Virus record (IMG/VR): IMGVR_UViG_3300049732_000190
Coordinates: 1 to 28,113 of that record
Length of the DNA stretch: 28,113 bases
Source of the DNA: a virus
Strand: one strand, 5' to 3'
Part shown: piece after piece, positions 8,117-16,297 of the stretch
Layout of the letters: each line of letters begins with the position of its first letter
How positions within the stretch are numbered: the first letter of the stretch is position 1
Notes under the pieces: generated by a model
Databases searched by the model: none
What the model was told of the DNA's origin: nothing
The model's input: the letters and a program-made list of their open reading frames with translations, nothing else
Position numbers and translations under genes: made by a program

Positions 8117-11100
8117 CTAATACCCCCCTGGCAAGCAGCCCGCGCTCATGATATTGAGCCGGCTATGCACATCCTGAGGGCTGTTGGTCACCGTATTGAG
8201 ATCGGCGCTCGTGACCAGGGTGGTGGCGCTGAACGTGGGATTTGTCCCGCTCACGGTTGCCCCCGCGGCCCCGAGCCATTTGCCGCTATTACCCGTGTCC
8301 CACAACTTTGCTGTTGTCTTGGTGCCATTCTGGTACAGGTAGAGCACTTCCGCGCCCACATCTTGCCCGTTCAGCCCTGTACCTTTTAGTGTGGTGGCAG
8401 TCGTCGGCACCCACACCCGACAGTTCCCCATGGGATTTGAGCCAGTAATTTCGTTGGTGATATTGGCATGCGTCGCGGCTGGCGTAAAGGTGCCACCCGT
8501 GGAGCCCATCACGGCGACATAATTGGCGCCCCAATCTTCGAGGTTCACTTCGTCGGTATAGAAGCCCCATACCGTAGGCGCAATCGAGAGCACATTCTGC
8601 AAGAACATCGACCGTGGGGCGGTGCCAGGTGTACTAAGGGAGCTGGCATAAATATACCCACGCTGGCTACCAAACACGGTGCATTGCTCGCAGCGCGTGT
8701 TCCGTCCAGCTCGCATATAGAAGCCATACGTGCTTGGGCTCACAATCAAATGGTCACGGTAGAGCATATCTACGGTTTGGCCGCCACCAGACTTACCCTG
8801 GGCCAGTGCGCCAAAAATGCCGCCCATAACAATGTTGCCATAGAATTGATTATTCGTGCTGGTGCTCGATGGCTCTGGCGAAAACCCATGGCCGCTATCT
8901 TCGCTGATGTTGCTTTCGGTAATCCCGCCACTACCAGGATATTCCCGAGCGCACAAGTCGCCTTGTGACACAGTGCCAGAAGGAAATCCCCCAGTCGCAT
9001 CCATATACCCACGACTATTGCAGTAATTCAGACGGGCAATCGTGCGGCTGCCGTACTTGGTCACGAGGCCATAGCGGTGAAAGTAGTAAAATTCATTCTC
9101 GATGAATTGATTGTCATGCGACGCCGTTGTGGTTGAATCGCCGTTTTGGAACAGTGACATATTGCCAAAGCGATTGCTGTGGTGTGCCAGATTCCGGTAG
9201 AAGCGCAAATTATGGGAGCTGCGGATTTCCACGGTACTAAAGCCTTCACCGCTCCCGTCGTTGTCCCGCGAGCTAAAGCGAAGCCCATTGATATGCCAGT
9301 AATTGCAACTGGTAATCCGCAAAGCAGGCGTCAAGCCGTTGGTTTTGAGCCAGGCTAGGCGTTCATTGTCCGCTTGTAAGGTAATAGGAGCACTGGCGGT
9401 CCCATTCAGCGCATTGCCACCACTGGCACAATTCAGATTGACAAAGTTGCTGCCGGTAATATTGTACGTGCCGTCTTGCAGAATCCAGGTTTCGCCAGGA
9501 CTGGGACGGGGTTCGCTGGTGCTCATCAGTCGAGATAAGGCACACGGCGACCCACTGCTACAGGTCGACCCACTGCCCCCCGTTGAGACATAAAACGCAC
9601 TGGCCGCACTGGTGGTTTGATCACCCACGGCACCAGTCGTTGAAAGACCGACACCATTCACCGCATAGACCGCGGCTTCGTAAGCCGTACCCGCACTCAA
9701 GCCCGTTACGGTGGCACTGCATGATCCACCAGCCATCGTGCCCTGGACGCTTGGGTCCGTGCCAAACGTGACCGCGTTATCATTGGTCAAGTCGTACACC
9801 ACATGACAGGCACTGATGCCCGTTTGGGCATCTGAGGCTGTCGCGGTGACGGTAAAACTCGTCTGGGTGACATTGCTAAACGCGACACTGCCGACACTGG
9901 GCGCGGTGTTATCCACCGGTGCGGCAGGTAACGCAGGCCCCGCCTCGCAGACGCCCCATTGCGCCACATCGGTGGGGCTGCTGGTCAGATTAAACGCCTG
10001 CTTATACTTCATCGTGCCGCCCGTCACCCGCTCTTGCTGGCGAAAATCACACAGCCATTGGCTCCCTGTGGCTATGGCGACAGGACTATCAAAGCATGCC
10101 TGCATGCGGCGTCGATCACCCGAGGTGGATTGCGAGAGTGCCAGATTCGCCAGGTCTGCGGTGGTGCTGAACACGCCGCTAGGCCAGGTGGCATCGTACT
10201 TATCCGCCTGTGGGCTGATGCCTAGTAACCAGGTATTCTCATCTTTCACTCGATCCAGGCTCGTCATGCGGAGATAGGCAAATACCGCCTGGTAATTGGC
10301 GATCGCCGTGTCATCTTCGGCCACGTCGACCCAAGATTGATTCGCAAGGGTTTCTTCCCCCCGCACACAGATGCGATCTGGTGTGCCATTCTTCCACACC
10401 GCGGCAATGAGCATATCCGCTGCGGGTGTCGTGCTATGCCCGGCCTTGGCCACAATGCTGGCCCGGTCCCATTGAGCGTCATCAATTGTCGGCTCATCCA
10501 CCACCTCATATAGGGCATAATTGACTGTCACCCCAGCATCGCCCCCAGGCGATACCGGATTGGCGTTAGCATCGGTGGAGCAGTACCAGCTATCGAGCAT
10601 CACTGATGGCTGAGTCAGGACATAGAGATCATTCCCACTCGTAAACGCGAAGTCTCGTTGCGCGGTGTCGTTAATCGGGACGGATGAGCCTTCATTCACC
10701 CGCTGCAGGTTTTCATCGGCACGACTGCCAATGCGCGTCCAGGTCCAGTCCGCCGCCACACCACCGTTGAAGAGAATGCTTGCCGCCGTATTACTGGGCA
10801 CTGGGCCAAACGGGGTCTTGCTCAGCCAGGCAATGCCCGTTCCTTTAGCACGGAGCCAGAGATAATTGCAGGTGGTGTCAATTTCCATGGCAAGCTGGGT
10901 CTGAAAGTCCCGCGTGCCGGAGAGCATCCCGAGATAATCACCACCATCGGCCGTGGTATCGACCACCGAAGCCCAGCTCCCAGGATCAAACACCGCATCT
11001 TCTGCGGCGGCGCAGCGATGGGACGTATCACAGACGGCCCACACGTCAACCGGTGTCGGCACATAGCGCCATTTCGCGGCATGGCTCATGGTCGGCATGA

Positions 11101-11134
11101 GGAGCAGTAAGATCCAGGCGATCAGGTAGGCCAT
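8117..11134 (-). CDS. Exported Fn3 and beta-helix protein (1005 aa)
   Basis: The protein begins with a clear Sec signal peptide (residues 1-19, MAYLIAWILLLLMPTMSHA, cleavage expected before AKW). An N-terminal domain of unknown fold covers about 20-405, an Fn3-like domain about 409-510 (DNTAPSVGSVAFSN to QTTSA), and a right-handed parallel beta-helix region runs from about 514 (FYVSTGGSGS) to about 900, with repeated Asn-rich turns such as NQFIENEFYY and NNQFYGNIVMGG. About 20 cysteines, many closely paired, suit disulfide formation outside the cytoplasm. Beta-helix proteins of this kind include tailspikes and polysaccharide lyases, but no catalytic set can be assigned. GGGGAG precedes the ATG, and the previous gene ends 3 nt before it. 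A signal peptide is unexpected for a virion spike, so this may instead be a secreted or envelope protein. Confidence 0.8.
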   Translation of the reverse strand: MAYLIAWILLLLMPTMSHAAKWRYVPTPVDVWAVCDTSHRCAAAEDAVFDPGSWASVVDTTADGGDYLGMLSGTRDFQTQLAMEIDTTCNYLWLRAKGTGIAWLSKTPFGPVPSNTAASILFNGGVAADWTWTRIGSRADENLQRVNEGSSVPINDTAQRDFAFTSGNDLYVLTQPSVMLDSWYCSTDANANPVSPGGDAGVTVNYALYEVVDEPTIDDAQWDRASIVAKAGHSTTPAADMLIAAVWKNGTPDRICVRGEETLANQSWVDVAEDDTAIANYQAVFAYLRMTSLDRVKDENTWLLGISPQADKYDATWPSGVFSTTADLANLALSQSTSGDRRRMQACFDSPVAIATGSQWLCDFRQQERVTGGTMKYKQAFNLTSSPTDVAQWGVCEAGPALPAAPVDNTAPSVGSVAFSNVTQTSFTVTATASDAQTGISACHVVYDLTNDNAVTFGTDPSVQGTMAGGSCSATVTGLSAGTAYEAAVYAVNGVGLSTTGAVGDQTTSAASAFYVSTGGSGSTCSSGSPCALSRLMSTSEPRPSPGETWILQDGTYNITGSNFVNLNCASGGNALNGTASAPITLQADNERLAWLKTNGLTPALRITSCNYWHINGLRFSSRDNDGSGEGFSTVEIRSSHNLRFYRNLAHHSNRFGNMSLFQNGDSTTTASHDNQFIENEFYYFHRYGLVTKYGSRTIARLNYCNSRGYMDATGGFPSGTVSQGDLCAREYPGSGGITESNISEDSGHGFSPEPSSTSTNNQFYGNIVMGGIFGALAQGKSGGGQTVDMLYRDHLIVSPSTYGFYMRAGRNTRCEQCTVFGSQRGYIYASSLSTPGTAPRSMFLQNVLSIAPTVWGFYTDEVNLEDWGANYVAVMGSTGGTFTPAATHANITNEITGSNPMGNCRVWVPTTATTLKGTGLNGQDVGAEVLYLYQNGTKTTAKLWDTGNSGKWLGAAGATVSGTNPTFSATTLVTSADLNTVTNSPQDVHSRLNIMSAGCLPGGY

Positions 11135-11137
11135 GTT

Positions 11138-11881
11138 CTACTCCCCTCCCACGACGATACGCACGCTTTGCCCGACGGCCGCTTTGACCGACACACCAAC
11201 ATGGTCCATTTGATACGTCGTGGCATCCCAGGAATAGTCCATCCCTACGCTCGCGGCACCCGTTTTCGTGCTCGCAATACAGGTGATGTTATTACTGGCT
11301 GTGCCGTCAGTGGTTACGCTCAACCATTCTTCGACCTGTGGACTATCCGCGGTCGGTGTGTCGCCACTGGAGCCCCGGGACAGATTGGAAATCACCAGCT
11401 CCCCCGTCGCACTGCCCACACTGATGGCTGCGGAGTTCGCATTAAAGCCCTGCGTGATCGGCGTCCCAAAGGGGTTGCCCAGGTTGACGCCTTGGAGGGT
11501 GATGCACCCAATGGCCCAGCGATGGTTTCCGCCCGTGCCTTCGACGGTATTGCTCCCCGTGGTCGGATTGGCGAGATACCAGATTTCGCTGCCGTTACTA
11601 CCGCCACCATCGCCGCCTTCGTTTTGTGCCAGCTTCGACAGGCCCACGGAGTTGTAGGTAATGCTCGTGACATCGGTCAGGCCACGCCGGCAGACACCGC
11701 AGATGAGCAGCCGATTACTCCCCGTTGCGCCTGAGTCATGCGCAAAGCTGACCGTGGTACTTTGTACCGCCCCGGTGTTGCCGGCATTCGACGTGCCCAC
11801 TTCACTGGGGGCCGCGGCAACGGCCAGCGTGGCCCAGAGGACCATCGCGCACAGGATGAGGACCGATTTAATTGATCTCAT
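11138..11881 (-). CDS. Exported beta-sandwich protein (247 aa)
   Basis: Residues 1-23 (MRSIKSVLILCAMVLWATLA...) form a typical signal peptide with a basic start, a hydrophobic core and a small-residue cleavage region before APSEVG. The mature part is beta-rich and glycine/serine-rich, with segments SNRLLICGV, SEIWYLANPTTGSN, WAIGCITLQGVN and GELVISNLS, which look like successive strands of a jelly-roll. It shares this order with the protein at 22552-23289. The frame is open further upstream (to 11992), but the ATG at 11881 gives the signal peptide and a 14-nt overlap with the previous gene. It sits second in the four-gene exported cassette. Its function is unknown. Confidence 0.72.
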   Translation of the reverse strand: MRSIKSVLILCAMVLWATLAVAAAPSEVGTSNAGNTGAVQSTTVSFAHDSGATGSNRLLICGVCRRGLTDVTSITYNSVGLSKLAQNEGGDGGGSNGSEIWYLANPTTGSNTVEGTGGNHRWAIGCITLQGVNLGNPFGTPITQGFNANSAAISVGSATGELVISNLSRGSSGDTPTADSPQVEEWLSVTTDGTASNNITCIASTKTGAASVGMDYSWDATTYQMDHVGVSVKAAVGQSVRIVVGGE

Positions 11882-12662
11882 AGTCAATACCGATCGTGCA
11901 TGTTTTGCCTGCGGTCGGCGTATTCGTGGTATCCAGCAACAGAGACTCACCTGCCACAAAGACATTAGCCGCGGTGATCGCCTTGGGAGCATAGGTGGCG
12001 CTTTCGGAGGTGCAGGTCGGATTCGTATCGGTAATGGTCAGGGCATTGCCAGCCCCATCTTTCAGCGTAAAGGTCGGCAGGGTGCCCGTGACATCACTAC
12101 ACCGACACCAGATCGCAGTCACCGTCGAGGCATGGCGGAAATGACCGAAGGGTGTGTTATCATGCGTTGCCGCGACGTCGATAATGGTGATATAGCGCTC
12201 TTTCAATGCCGGTGACACGGTGATGGTGCTTCCACTCGCGGCGGTACTCAGCCCCTTCGCCCCTATAACGCTGATATTTGTTGGCCCTGATGCCACGACA
12301 GATCCGGTATTGCCATCGATCTGCATGATGGCGTCGTCATTTTCGCCAATCAGATGCCAGTTTTGCCCAACGCCATAGCAAATATAGGTATCGCCCAGCG
12401 TCGTCGTATCACGATAGATGGCCTTCTCGTGTGGGCACGAGCCAGACGACGGAGCCCCTGCCCCATTCAGCAAAAAGCTTCCCGTCACGACCTCGGGATT
12501 GAGCAGCTCGCCATTTTCGTCCAGGCCCGCCGCCCCGCCAGGCGTGCCAATGGTGACATCTCCCCCGGTGCTGGGCGGGACATATTGCACCTGGCCCCAC
12601 AGTGGCAGGCTCGCCAGGGCCAGGATGGCCAGGAGGGCGCTGAGCAGCGCCAGACGACGCAT
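11868..12662 (-). CDS. Exported virion-like or surface protein (264 aa)
   Basis: The N-terminus (MRRLALLSALLAILALASLPLWG) is a strong Sec signal or membrane anchor. The mature region starts with a Gly/Pro-rich linker (VQYVPPSTGGDVTIG), then a segment like those of phage tail or fibre proteins (GAGAPSSGSCPHEKAIYRDT; TYICYGVGQNWHLIG), followed by strand-rich sequence and a C-terminal beta domain. Six cysteines in the mature part (SC, IC, WC, RC, TC, TC) would allow three disulfides. A GGGGGGAG lies 6 nt before the ATG, and the gene starts in a TGATG overlap. The YRDT...YICYG pattern recurs in short phage host-contact proteins, so it may be a secreted relative of a fibre domain; that is inference. 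Confidence 0.72.
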   Translation of the reverse strand: MRRLALLSALLAILALASLPLWGQVQYVPPSTGGDVTIGTPGGAAGLDENGELLNPEVVTGSFLLNGAGAPSSGSCPHEKAIYRDTTTLGDTYICYGVGQNWHLIGENDDAIMQIDGNTGSVVASGPTNISVIGAKGLSTAASGSTITVSPALKERYITIIDVAATHDNTPFGHFRHASTVTAIWCRCSDVTGTLPTFTLKDGAGNALTITDTNPTCTSESATYAPKAITAANVFVAGESLLLDTTNTPTAGKTCTIGIDYEIN

Positions 12663-13087
12663 CAGCGACTCCCCCCATGGCCTTCGAGATACGCATTGAT
12701 CGTCCCACTGGTGTACGCCGTGATGCGCACCTTGACCCAGCGCACGTTGATGGTCATCATGACCACCTGGTCCGTGGTAATGTCGGTCGCGTTGAGCTTG
12801 ATGCCGTGGGTATTATCGGCGGGCTTCGTGGTGGCGTTGCTCCCGTCGATCTCCACCGTGGCCGTGGTAATCCCCGCGACATGCACGCTCATCGTCTTGA
12901 GCCCAGAGGCGTCAATCCACTCCCCGTCTGTCGTGGCCACAGCAGAGGTGAGCATCTGGGCGCGGAGGACTGTGGTCCCATTGACGCTGATCGTCGTGGT
13001 GGCGATCGCCCCGAAGGCAGCCAGCGGCCACCACAGCACCAGCGCCAGGAGCGTGATCAGGAGCCTATCCACGGCGCGGGCGCCCAT
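12662..13087 (-). CDS. Exported small beta-rich protein (141 aa; start uncertain)
   Basis: The N-terminal region carries an obvious hydrophobic signal segment (VDRLLITLLALVLWWPLAAFGA) with cleavage expected before IATTT. The mature ~114 residues are Thr/Val-rich and strand-like (TTTISVNGTTVLRAQMLTS; TMSVHVAGITTATVEIDG; WVKVRITAYTSGTINAYLEG), resembling small phage beta-sandwich domains. Three starts fit: ATG 13093, ATG 13087 or GTG 13072. The GTG would overlap the previous stop by 8 nt and gives the shortest n-region, but none has a strong ribosome site. I use 13087. The frame is open to 13321, but that extension is arginine- and cysteine-rich shadow sequence over the real gene at 13065. First gene of the exported cassette. 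Confidence 0.65.
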   Translation of the reverse strand: MGARAVDRLLITLLALVLWWPLAAFGAIATTTISVNGTTVLRAQMLTSAVATTDGEWIDASGLKTMSVHVAGITTATVEIDGSNATTKPADNTHGIKLNATDITTDQVVMMTINVRWVKVRITAYTSGTINAYLEGHGGSR

Positions 13088-13355
13088 GTCCATCGGTGGG
13101 ATTCTGCCACCCCACGGCATGCAGACTGGCCGGCGAACACTTGCGCAGCTCTTCGTCGAACCAATCAGGGAGTTCGTCTTTTGCGATCTCATCGCCCCCC
13201 TCGCCATACACCGCCCCCCCCTGCAGCCAGACCGGCGCGGCATCAGCCCCGCACAGGCGCATGGCGTAGCGCGTGGCGACAAGTTTATTGATCGGAATGC
13301 CGCCCTCTTCGACGGCGGCAAACTCGGTGATTTTGGTTAAGGTGAATGCTGGCAT
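13065..13355 (-). CDS. Small head-region protein of unknown function (96 aa)
   Basis: I do not recognise this protein. It has a strand-helix start (AFTLTKITEFAAVEEGGIPINKL), a middle with VWLQGGAVYGEGG, and an acidic helix (DEIAKDELPDWFDEELRKC). The last ~15 residues are basic and low in structure. An AAGGAG precedes the ATG by about 10 nt. The gene lies two places after the capsid-associated protein and immediately before the exported cassette, which it overlaps. It has no signal peptide, so it marks the boundary between the cytoplasmic structural genes and the exported ones. Head completion is possible but unproven. Confidence 0.65.
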   Translation of the reverse strand: MPAFTLTKITEFAAVEEGGIPINKLVATRYAMRLCGADAAPVWLQGGAVYGEGGDEIAKDELPDWFDEELRKCSPASLHAVGWQNPTDGHGRPRRG

Positions 13356-13384
13356 TGAGCCGTGACTCCTTTATAATCAACTAT

Positions 13385-13741
13385 TTATACGCCTTCGGCT
13401 ACCCAGTCGAGCGTGATGGCTGCTGGCGCTTCGGATGTATCGCACTCCAAAAGCGGGCCTCCGGCCGCGGTGCCTTCCTCTTCGTAGGCCAGGAGTTTGT
13501 GAGCGCTCTTGTTGTAGGCGAACATATAGCTCACGGTGCGGGCGTTGTTGCCGTACACCACGAGCGAATCAATAAAGCTGTTAAAGCCAAAGCTGGTGAT
13601 CGCCGGGAGCGGGATCCCGGCCGTGGGATACGTCGGCCCCCCGCCCGCAATCGCCATGGTCCCGTAGTGCCGTTTGGTCTTGCCGAGCTTCAGGCGCTTG
13701 GTCACGGTGACCGTCACATCGCCGGCTACATAGGCTGCCAT
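13385..13741 (-). CDS. Small structural protein near capsid (118 aa)
   Basis: The product is beta-rich at both ends (YVAGDVTVTVTKRLKLGKTKR; SYMFAYNKSAHKLLAYEEEG) and ends LDWVAEGV. The frame continues upstream to 13777, but the ATG at 13741 has GGGAGG 7 nt before it and follows the previous stop by 13 nt, so it is the better start. Its position directly after the capsid and decoration-like genes suggests a minor head or head-tail connection protein. I do not recognise the family and assign no specific function. Confidence 0.68.
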   Translation of the reverse strand: MAAYVAGDVTVTVTKRLKLGKTKRHYGTMAIAGGGPTYPTAGIPLPAITSFGFNSFIDSLVVYGNNARTVSYMFAYNKSAHKLLAYEEEGTAAGGPLLECDTSEAPAAITLDWVAEGV

Positions 13742-13754
13742 GTCGTGCCCTCCC

Positions 13755-14180
13755 TTAGGCTGTGGCCACCATGGCACTCATGTTGGCGGGCTCCTCGGGA
13801 ATGACCTCCACGAGGAACACGATATCTGCCAGATCGCCGGCTCCTGTGACGTCGGTCACCTGGCAGACGGCCTCGGTGCCAGGTTCCATGATCACCGGAG
13901 GATTGCAGCGCTGATACAGGACCGCGCCCGCCGCCAACCCGCTGGGGATGGTGAGCGAGGCAATATCGCCATCGCCGCGCCCGGTATCGCTCTTGAACGT
14001 CACCCGCTTATCGACCTTCAGCACCCCCGCTGCCGCGGCGGCGTTGTGATTCAGCAAGGCCACCGCATGGATGGCATGCTTGCGAAAGCCCGGCGCCCAG
14101 GTGCCGCCTGTGACGTCGGCGGCACTGTTCAGGTCGGCGCCCTTCACCACCATGACTTCGTAGGTGTTATCCGGCCCCAT
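13755..14180 (-). CDS. Capsid-associated protein, decoration-like (141 aa)
   Basis: The gene follows the major capsid gene with 18 bp between stop and start and has an AAGGGGA ribosome site about 9 nt before the ATG. The protein has an N-terminal strand (TYEVMVVKGADLN), an Ala-rich middle (AVALLNHNAAAAAGVL), and further strands (KVDKRVTFKSD; IASLTIPSGLAAGAVLYQR; IVFLVEVIPEEP). Small beta-rich proteins directly downstream of the capsid gene are commonly decoration or head-stabilising proteins. That role rests on position and composition rather than on a motif. Confidence 0.65.
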   Translation of the reverse strand: MGPDNTYEVMVVKGADLNSAADVTGGTWAPGFRKHAIHAVALLNHNAAAAAGVLKVDKRVTFKSDTGRGDGDIASLTIPSGLAAGAVLYQRCNPPVIMEPGTEAVCQVTDVTGAGDLADIVFLVEVIPEEPANMSAMVATA

Positions 14181-14198
14181 AATCTCTATCCCCTTGAG

Positions 14199-15149
14199 TT
14201 ATAAGCTGCCCACATGGATAAGATTGGCTTCGCCAGCGTTCGCCGAATCTTCCCACGGCATGCGCACAGCGATTTGCCCATACCACGCCACCGAGTTGAA
14301 CCGGCCCGCTGCGCCCCGTGGAGGGCTGGCGTACAGCTCAGGCGTGCGGCCCTCGATCATAGCCAGGGCATTGGCGCCAAAGCACACGCCTTCCCCGAGC
14401 ACAGATCCGGTGCCGACTTTTCCCAATGCGGCCGCATGGTTGGTGCGGACAAAACGGAGGTTGTCGATCTTGCCGACTTCGCCCTGATATTTGGCCTGTG
14501 GATCGGTGTACTGATGCCAGATTTCCCAGTCCGGGTCATTCATGATGCCGCGCAGCGCCAGTTGTCGGAAAATGCCCAGATACCCGCCCCCGTCGACCTC
14601 TTCCATGTGGTAGGTGTCATACATGAGGTCGACCAGTGCGGAGGCATGGTAGACGTTCATGTTGGCGGTGGATGCCGCGCCAAAGGTGCCGTTGGTGGTA
14701 AAGTTACTCGTGGCGGCCCCGGTGATGGCATACTTGAGCTTGCCGAGCTTGGCGGCCGCAGCCGCAATGGTATCGATCGCCAGGGTCATCTGCTGGCGCA
14801 GCTTGCGCCGGATGCCCTGTTCGAGCCCGATCATGCTCATGTCGCGGCTGAACCCCGTAAACGGCACCTGGCGCCCGATTTCCCGCAGCGTCAAGGCAAT
14901 GGTGCTCATCGAGAAGGCATCTTCGGGGATGTCCTGGGTTTCCGACAAGTAGACGCTGGTCGGCTCGGCCAGGTTACTGATGCGCGGGATGGTGAGCGAT
15001 TCCCCGCGCCGGGTACCGAAGCCAGGCGTCATGTCGATATGTTCGACAAAGACGCTGTCGGCCATGGCGGCGTCAAGAATCTGGCTGGACACTTCATGGC
15101 TTTTATACGTGCCCGAGGGGGCGTCAAATTCCCATGTAAAGTTCGGCAT
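14199..15149 (-). CDS. Major capsid protein, N4-gp56-like (316 aa)
   Basis: The sequence has the pattern of the N4-gp56 family of HK97-fold capsid proteins. It has an N-terminal arm, a segment FVEHIDMTPGFGTRRGESLTIP with a conserved-looking Gly-Thr-Arg/Lys turn, then LREIGRQVPFTGFSRDM, a long helix (IRRKLRQQMTLAIDTIAAAAAKLG), and a C-terminal part with GYLGIFRQLALRGIMND, KIDNLRFVRTNHA and GSVLGEGVCFGANALAM. The length is close to what this family shows. GAGG lies 6 nt before the ATG. The scaffold gene directly upstream (15 bp gap) supports the assignment strongly. It assembles into the icosahedral shell around the scaffold. Confidence 0.9.
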   Translation of the reverse strand: MPNFTWEFDAPSGTYKSHEVSSQILDAAMADSVFVEHIDMTPGFGTRRGESLTIPRISNLAEPTSVYLSETQDIPEDAFSMSTIALTLREIGRQVPFTGFSRDMSMIGLEQGIRRKLRQQMTLAIDTIAAAAAKLGKLKYAITGAATSNFTTNGTFGAASTANMNVYHASALVDLMYDTYHMEEVDGGGYLGIFRQLALRGIMNDPDWEIWHQYTDPQAKYQGEVGKIDNLRFVRTNHAAALGKVGTGSVLGEGVCFGANALAMIEGRTPELYASPPRGAAGRFNSVAWYGQIAVRMPWEDSANAGEANLIHVGSL

Positions 15150-15164
15150 GGGTTATCCTCTCTC

Positions 15165-15977
15165 CTATTCCGCTTGCCGACCCGCCCGCTGTCGGGCCTG
15201 GCGTCGGCGTTCGATCCATTGACTCATCGTCATAGGCTGGGCGCGGGCCTGTGGCTGTTGTGGCGCCGCCGCCCGCCGTCCGCCTTCGACGGGACGTCTG
15301 GCCTGCGGTAGCGTCTCCGCGGGCGCGTCGGCTTCCCGACCACGCCGGGAGATGCGCAGCAGCTCGCCCTTGGCCTCTTTGGCCAGCTCCGCGAAGAATC
15401 CCCGCATGTCCTGGCTGTCCGCCCACTCCGGTTGTTGGAGCAATTCCCCGGCAATGGCCCGGACGAGCCGTTGCTCATCGGCCAGGTCAGGGTTGTCTTT
15501 GTAGAATCGCCCCCAGTGCTGCTCTTGCTCACGTTCGGCGCGATACCGGGAGGTGAGTTGACTCGTGGCCTCCTCGATCGCTTCACGCTTGACGCGCATG
15601 AGGGCCTCTTCCGGCGCTTCAAAGATCCGCACGCCATAGTTGTAGCTGTCGGCCTGGGGCTGTGGTGCAGCCGGTGGTCGCTCCATCTGGCGTTGCCAGC
15701 GGCGCAGCTCGCCCACTTCGCGGCCTTGCTCACTCAAGCGGCGGTTGAAATCCTGCTCGCGGCCCTCCAGGGCTGATGCAAGCTCGGGGTCCACCGTAAA
15801 GGATCGCCCATTGATCGTGATGCTGGTCCCTGCCGGCGATGCAGGGGGCAGTGGTTCCGGCTCGGGGGCCGAGCGGTCTTCGGGGATCTGCTCCGGGGGC
15901 AGCTCAGGGTCATCCCCCCCCATGCGACTCGCCATGGATGGGGGCGTCTGAGGTGTCCGGTTCCGTCCTTGGGCCAT
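15165..15977 (-). CDS. Scaffolding protein (270 aa)
   Basis: A Pro/Glu-rich N-terminus (DPELPPEQIPEDRSAPEPEP) is followed by a short strand-like ITINGRSFTVDPELASAL and a helical coiled-coil region (REQDFNRRLSEQGREVGELR). More helices rich in Glu, Arg and Gln run through residues 120-215, and the end is very basic (WIERRRQARQRAGRQ). A charged, helical protein with a basic C-terminus directly before the capsid gene is the classic scaffold profile: the basic tail binds the inside of the shell and the protein leaves before or during packaging. The start has AGGAG 8 nt upstream. It is the first gene after the internal terminator. Confidence 0.85.
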   Translation of the reverse strand: MAQGRNRTPQTPPSMASRMGGDDPELPPEQIPEDRSAPEPEPLPPASPAGTSITINGRSFTVDPELASALEGREQDFNRRLSEQGREVGELRRWQRQMERPPAAPQPQADSYNYGVRIFEAPEEALMRVKREAIEEATSQLTSRYRAEREQEQHWGRFYKDNPDLADEQRLVRAIAGELLQQPEWADSQDMRGFFAELAKEAKGELLRISRRGREADAPAETLPQARRPVEGGRRAAAPQQPQARAQPMTMSQWIERRRQARQRAGRQAE

Positions 15978-16000
15978 CGGGGTTGCTCCTCTTGGCTGTG

Positions 16001-16017
16001 CCCCCTCATGGGGGGGG
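16001..16017 (-). other. GC hairpin in leader of scaffold gene
   Basis: On the minus strand a run of C, the loop ATGA and then GGGGG form a compact hairpin (five G-C pairs, four-base loop). It lies between the terminator U-tract and the scaffold ribosome site at about 15987. It would form a 5' structure on any transcript starting or processed here, possibly stabilising it. No U-tract follows, so I do not call it a terminator. Confidence 0.35.
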
Positions 16018-16028
16018 TCCGGGCCAAC

Positions 16029-16069
16029 AAAAAAGGGCTGACAGGCCGCACACGCTGCGGTCCATCAGC
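16029..16069 (-). terminator. Rho-independent terminator upstream of scaffold/capsid
   Basis: On the minus strand GCTGA pairs with TCAGC, followed inside by GG-CC and CCGC-GCGG (one bulged A), around the loop AGCGTGT. The stem spans 16037-16069 and is followed by CC and six Ts (16029-16034). This is a textbook intrinsic terminator. It lies 25 bp after the stop of the gene at 16094 and 52 bp before the scaffold gene, so it separates the portal transcript from the capsid transcript. Confidence 0.85.
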
Positions 16070-16093
16070 GCTTGGGGTGTCCAGTGGGGCGAC

Positions 16094-16297
16094 TTACTCA
16101 ACCTCTTCGATTGTCTCCGCTTGAAAAACCAGCTCGAGGACGCCATCTTTCGGCACCCCCAGCCTCCGGGTCATCACGCCAATCTCCATCAATATGTACG
16201 CCTCAGGAATGCCCAGCGCCGCAATCAGGGCGGCGGGGGTAATCTCTTCCCGGAGCACCCGCACTACCTTGGCTTGTCGCTGGCGTGGTTCATCCAT
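16094..16297 (-). CDS. Small protein of unknown function (67 aa)
   Basis: I do not recognise this protein. It has a basic start (MDEPRQRQAKVVRVLREE), a helix (TPAALIAALGIPEAYILMEIGVM) and a strand-like acidic end (GVLELVFQAETIEEVE). Its ATG overlaps the stop of the previous gene by 8 nt, which indicates translational coupling. It is the last gene before the internal terminator. It belongs to the run of five small helical genes after the portal. Confidence 0.65.
   Translation of the reverse strand: MDEPRQRQAKVVRVLREEITPAALIAALGIPEAYILMEIGVMTRRLGVPKDGVLELVFQAETIEEVE

Noticed and set aside
12662-13321. Long reading of the first exported gene from 13321
   Set aside because: The extension is Arg/Cys-rich and overlaps the real gene at 13065; the signal peptide indicates a start near 13072-13093.
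14214-15311. Plus-strand open frame of about 365 codons
   Set aside because: Antisense to the capsid and scaffold genes, with no recognisable motif or ribosome site.
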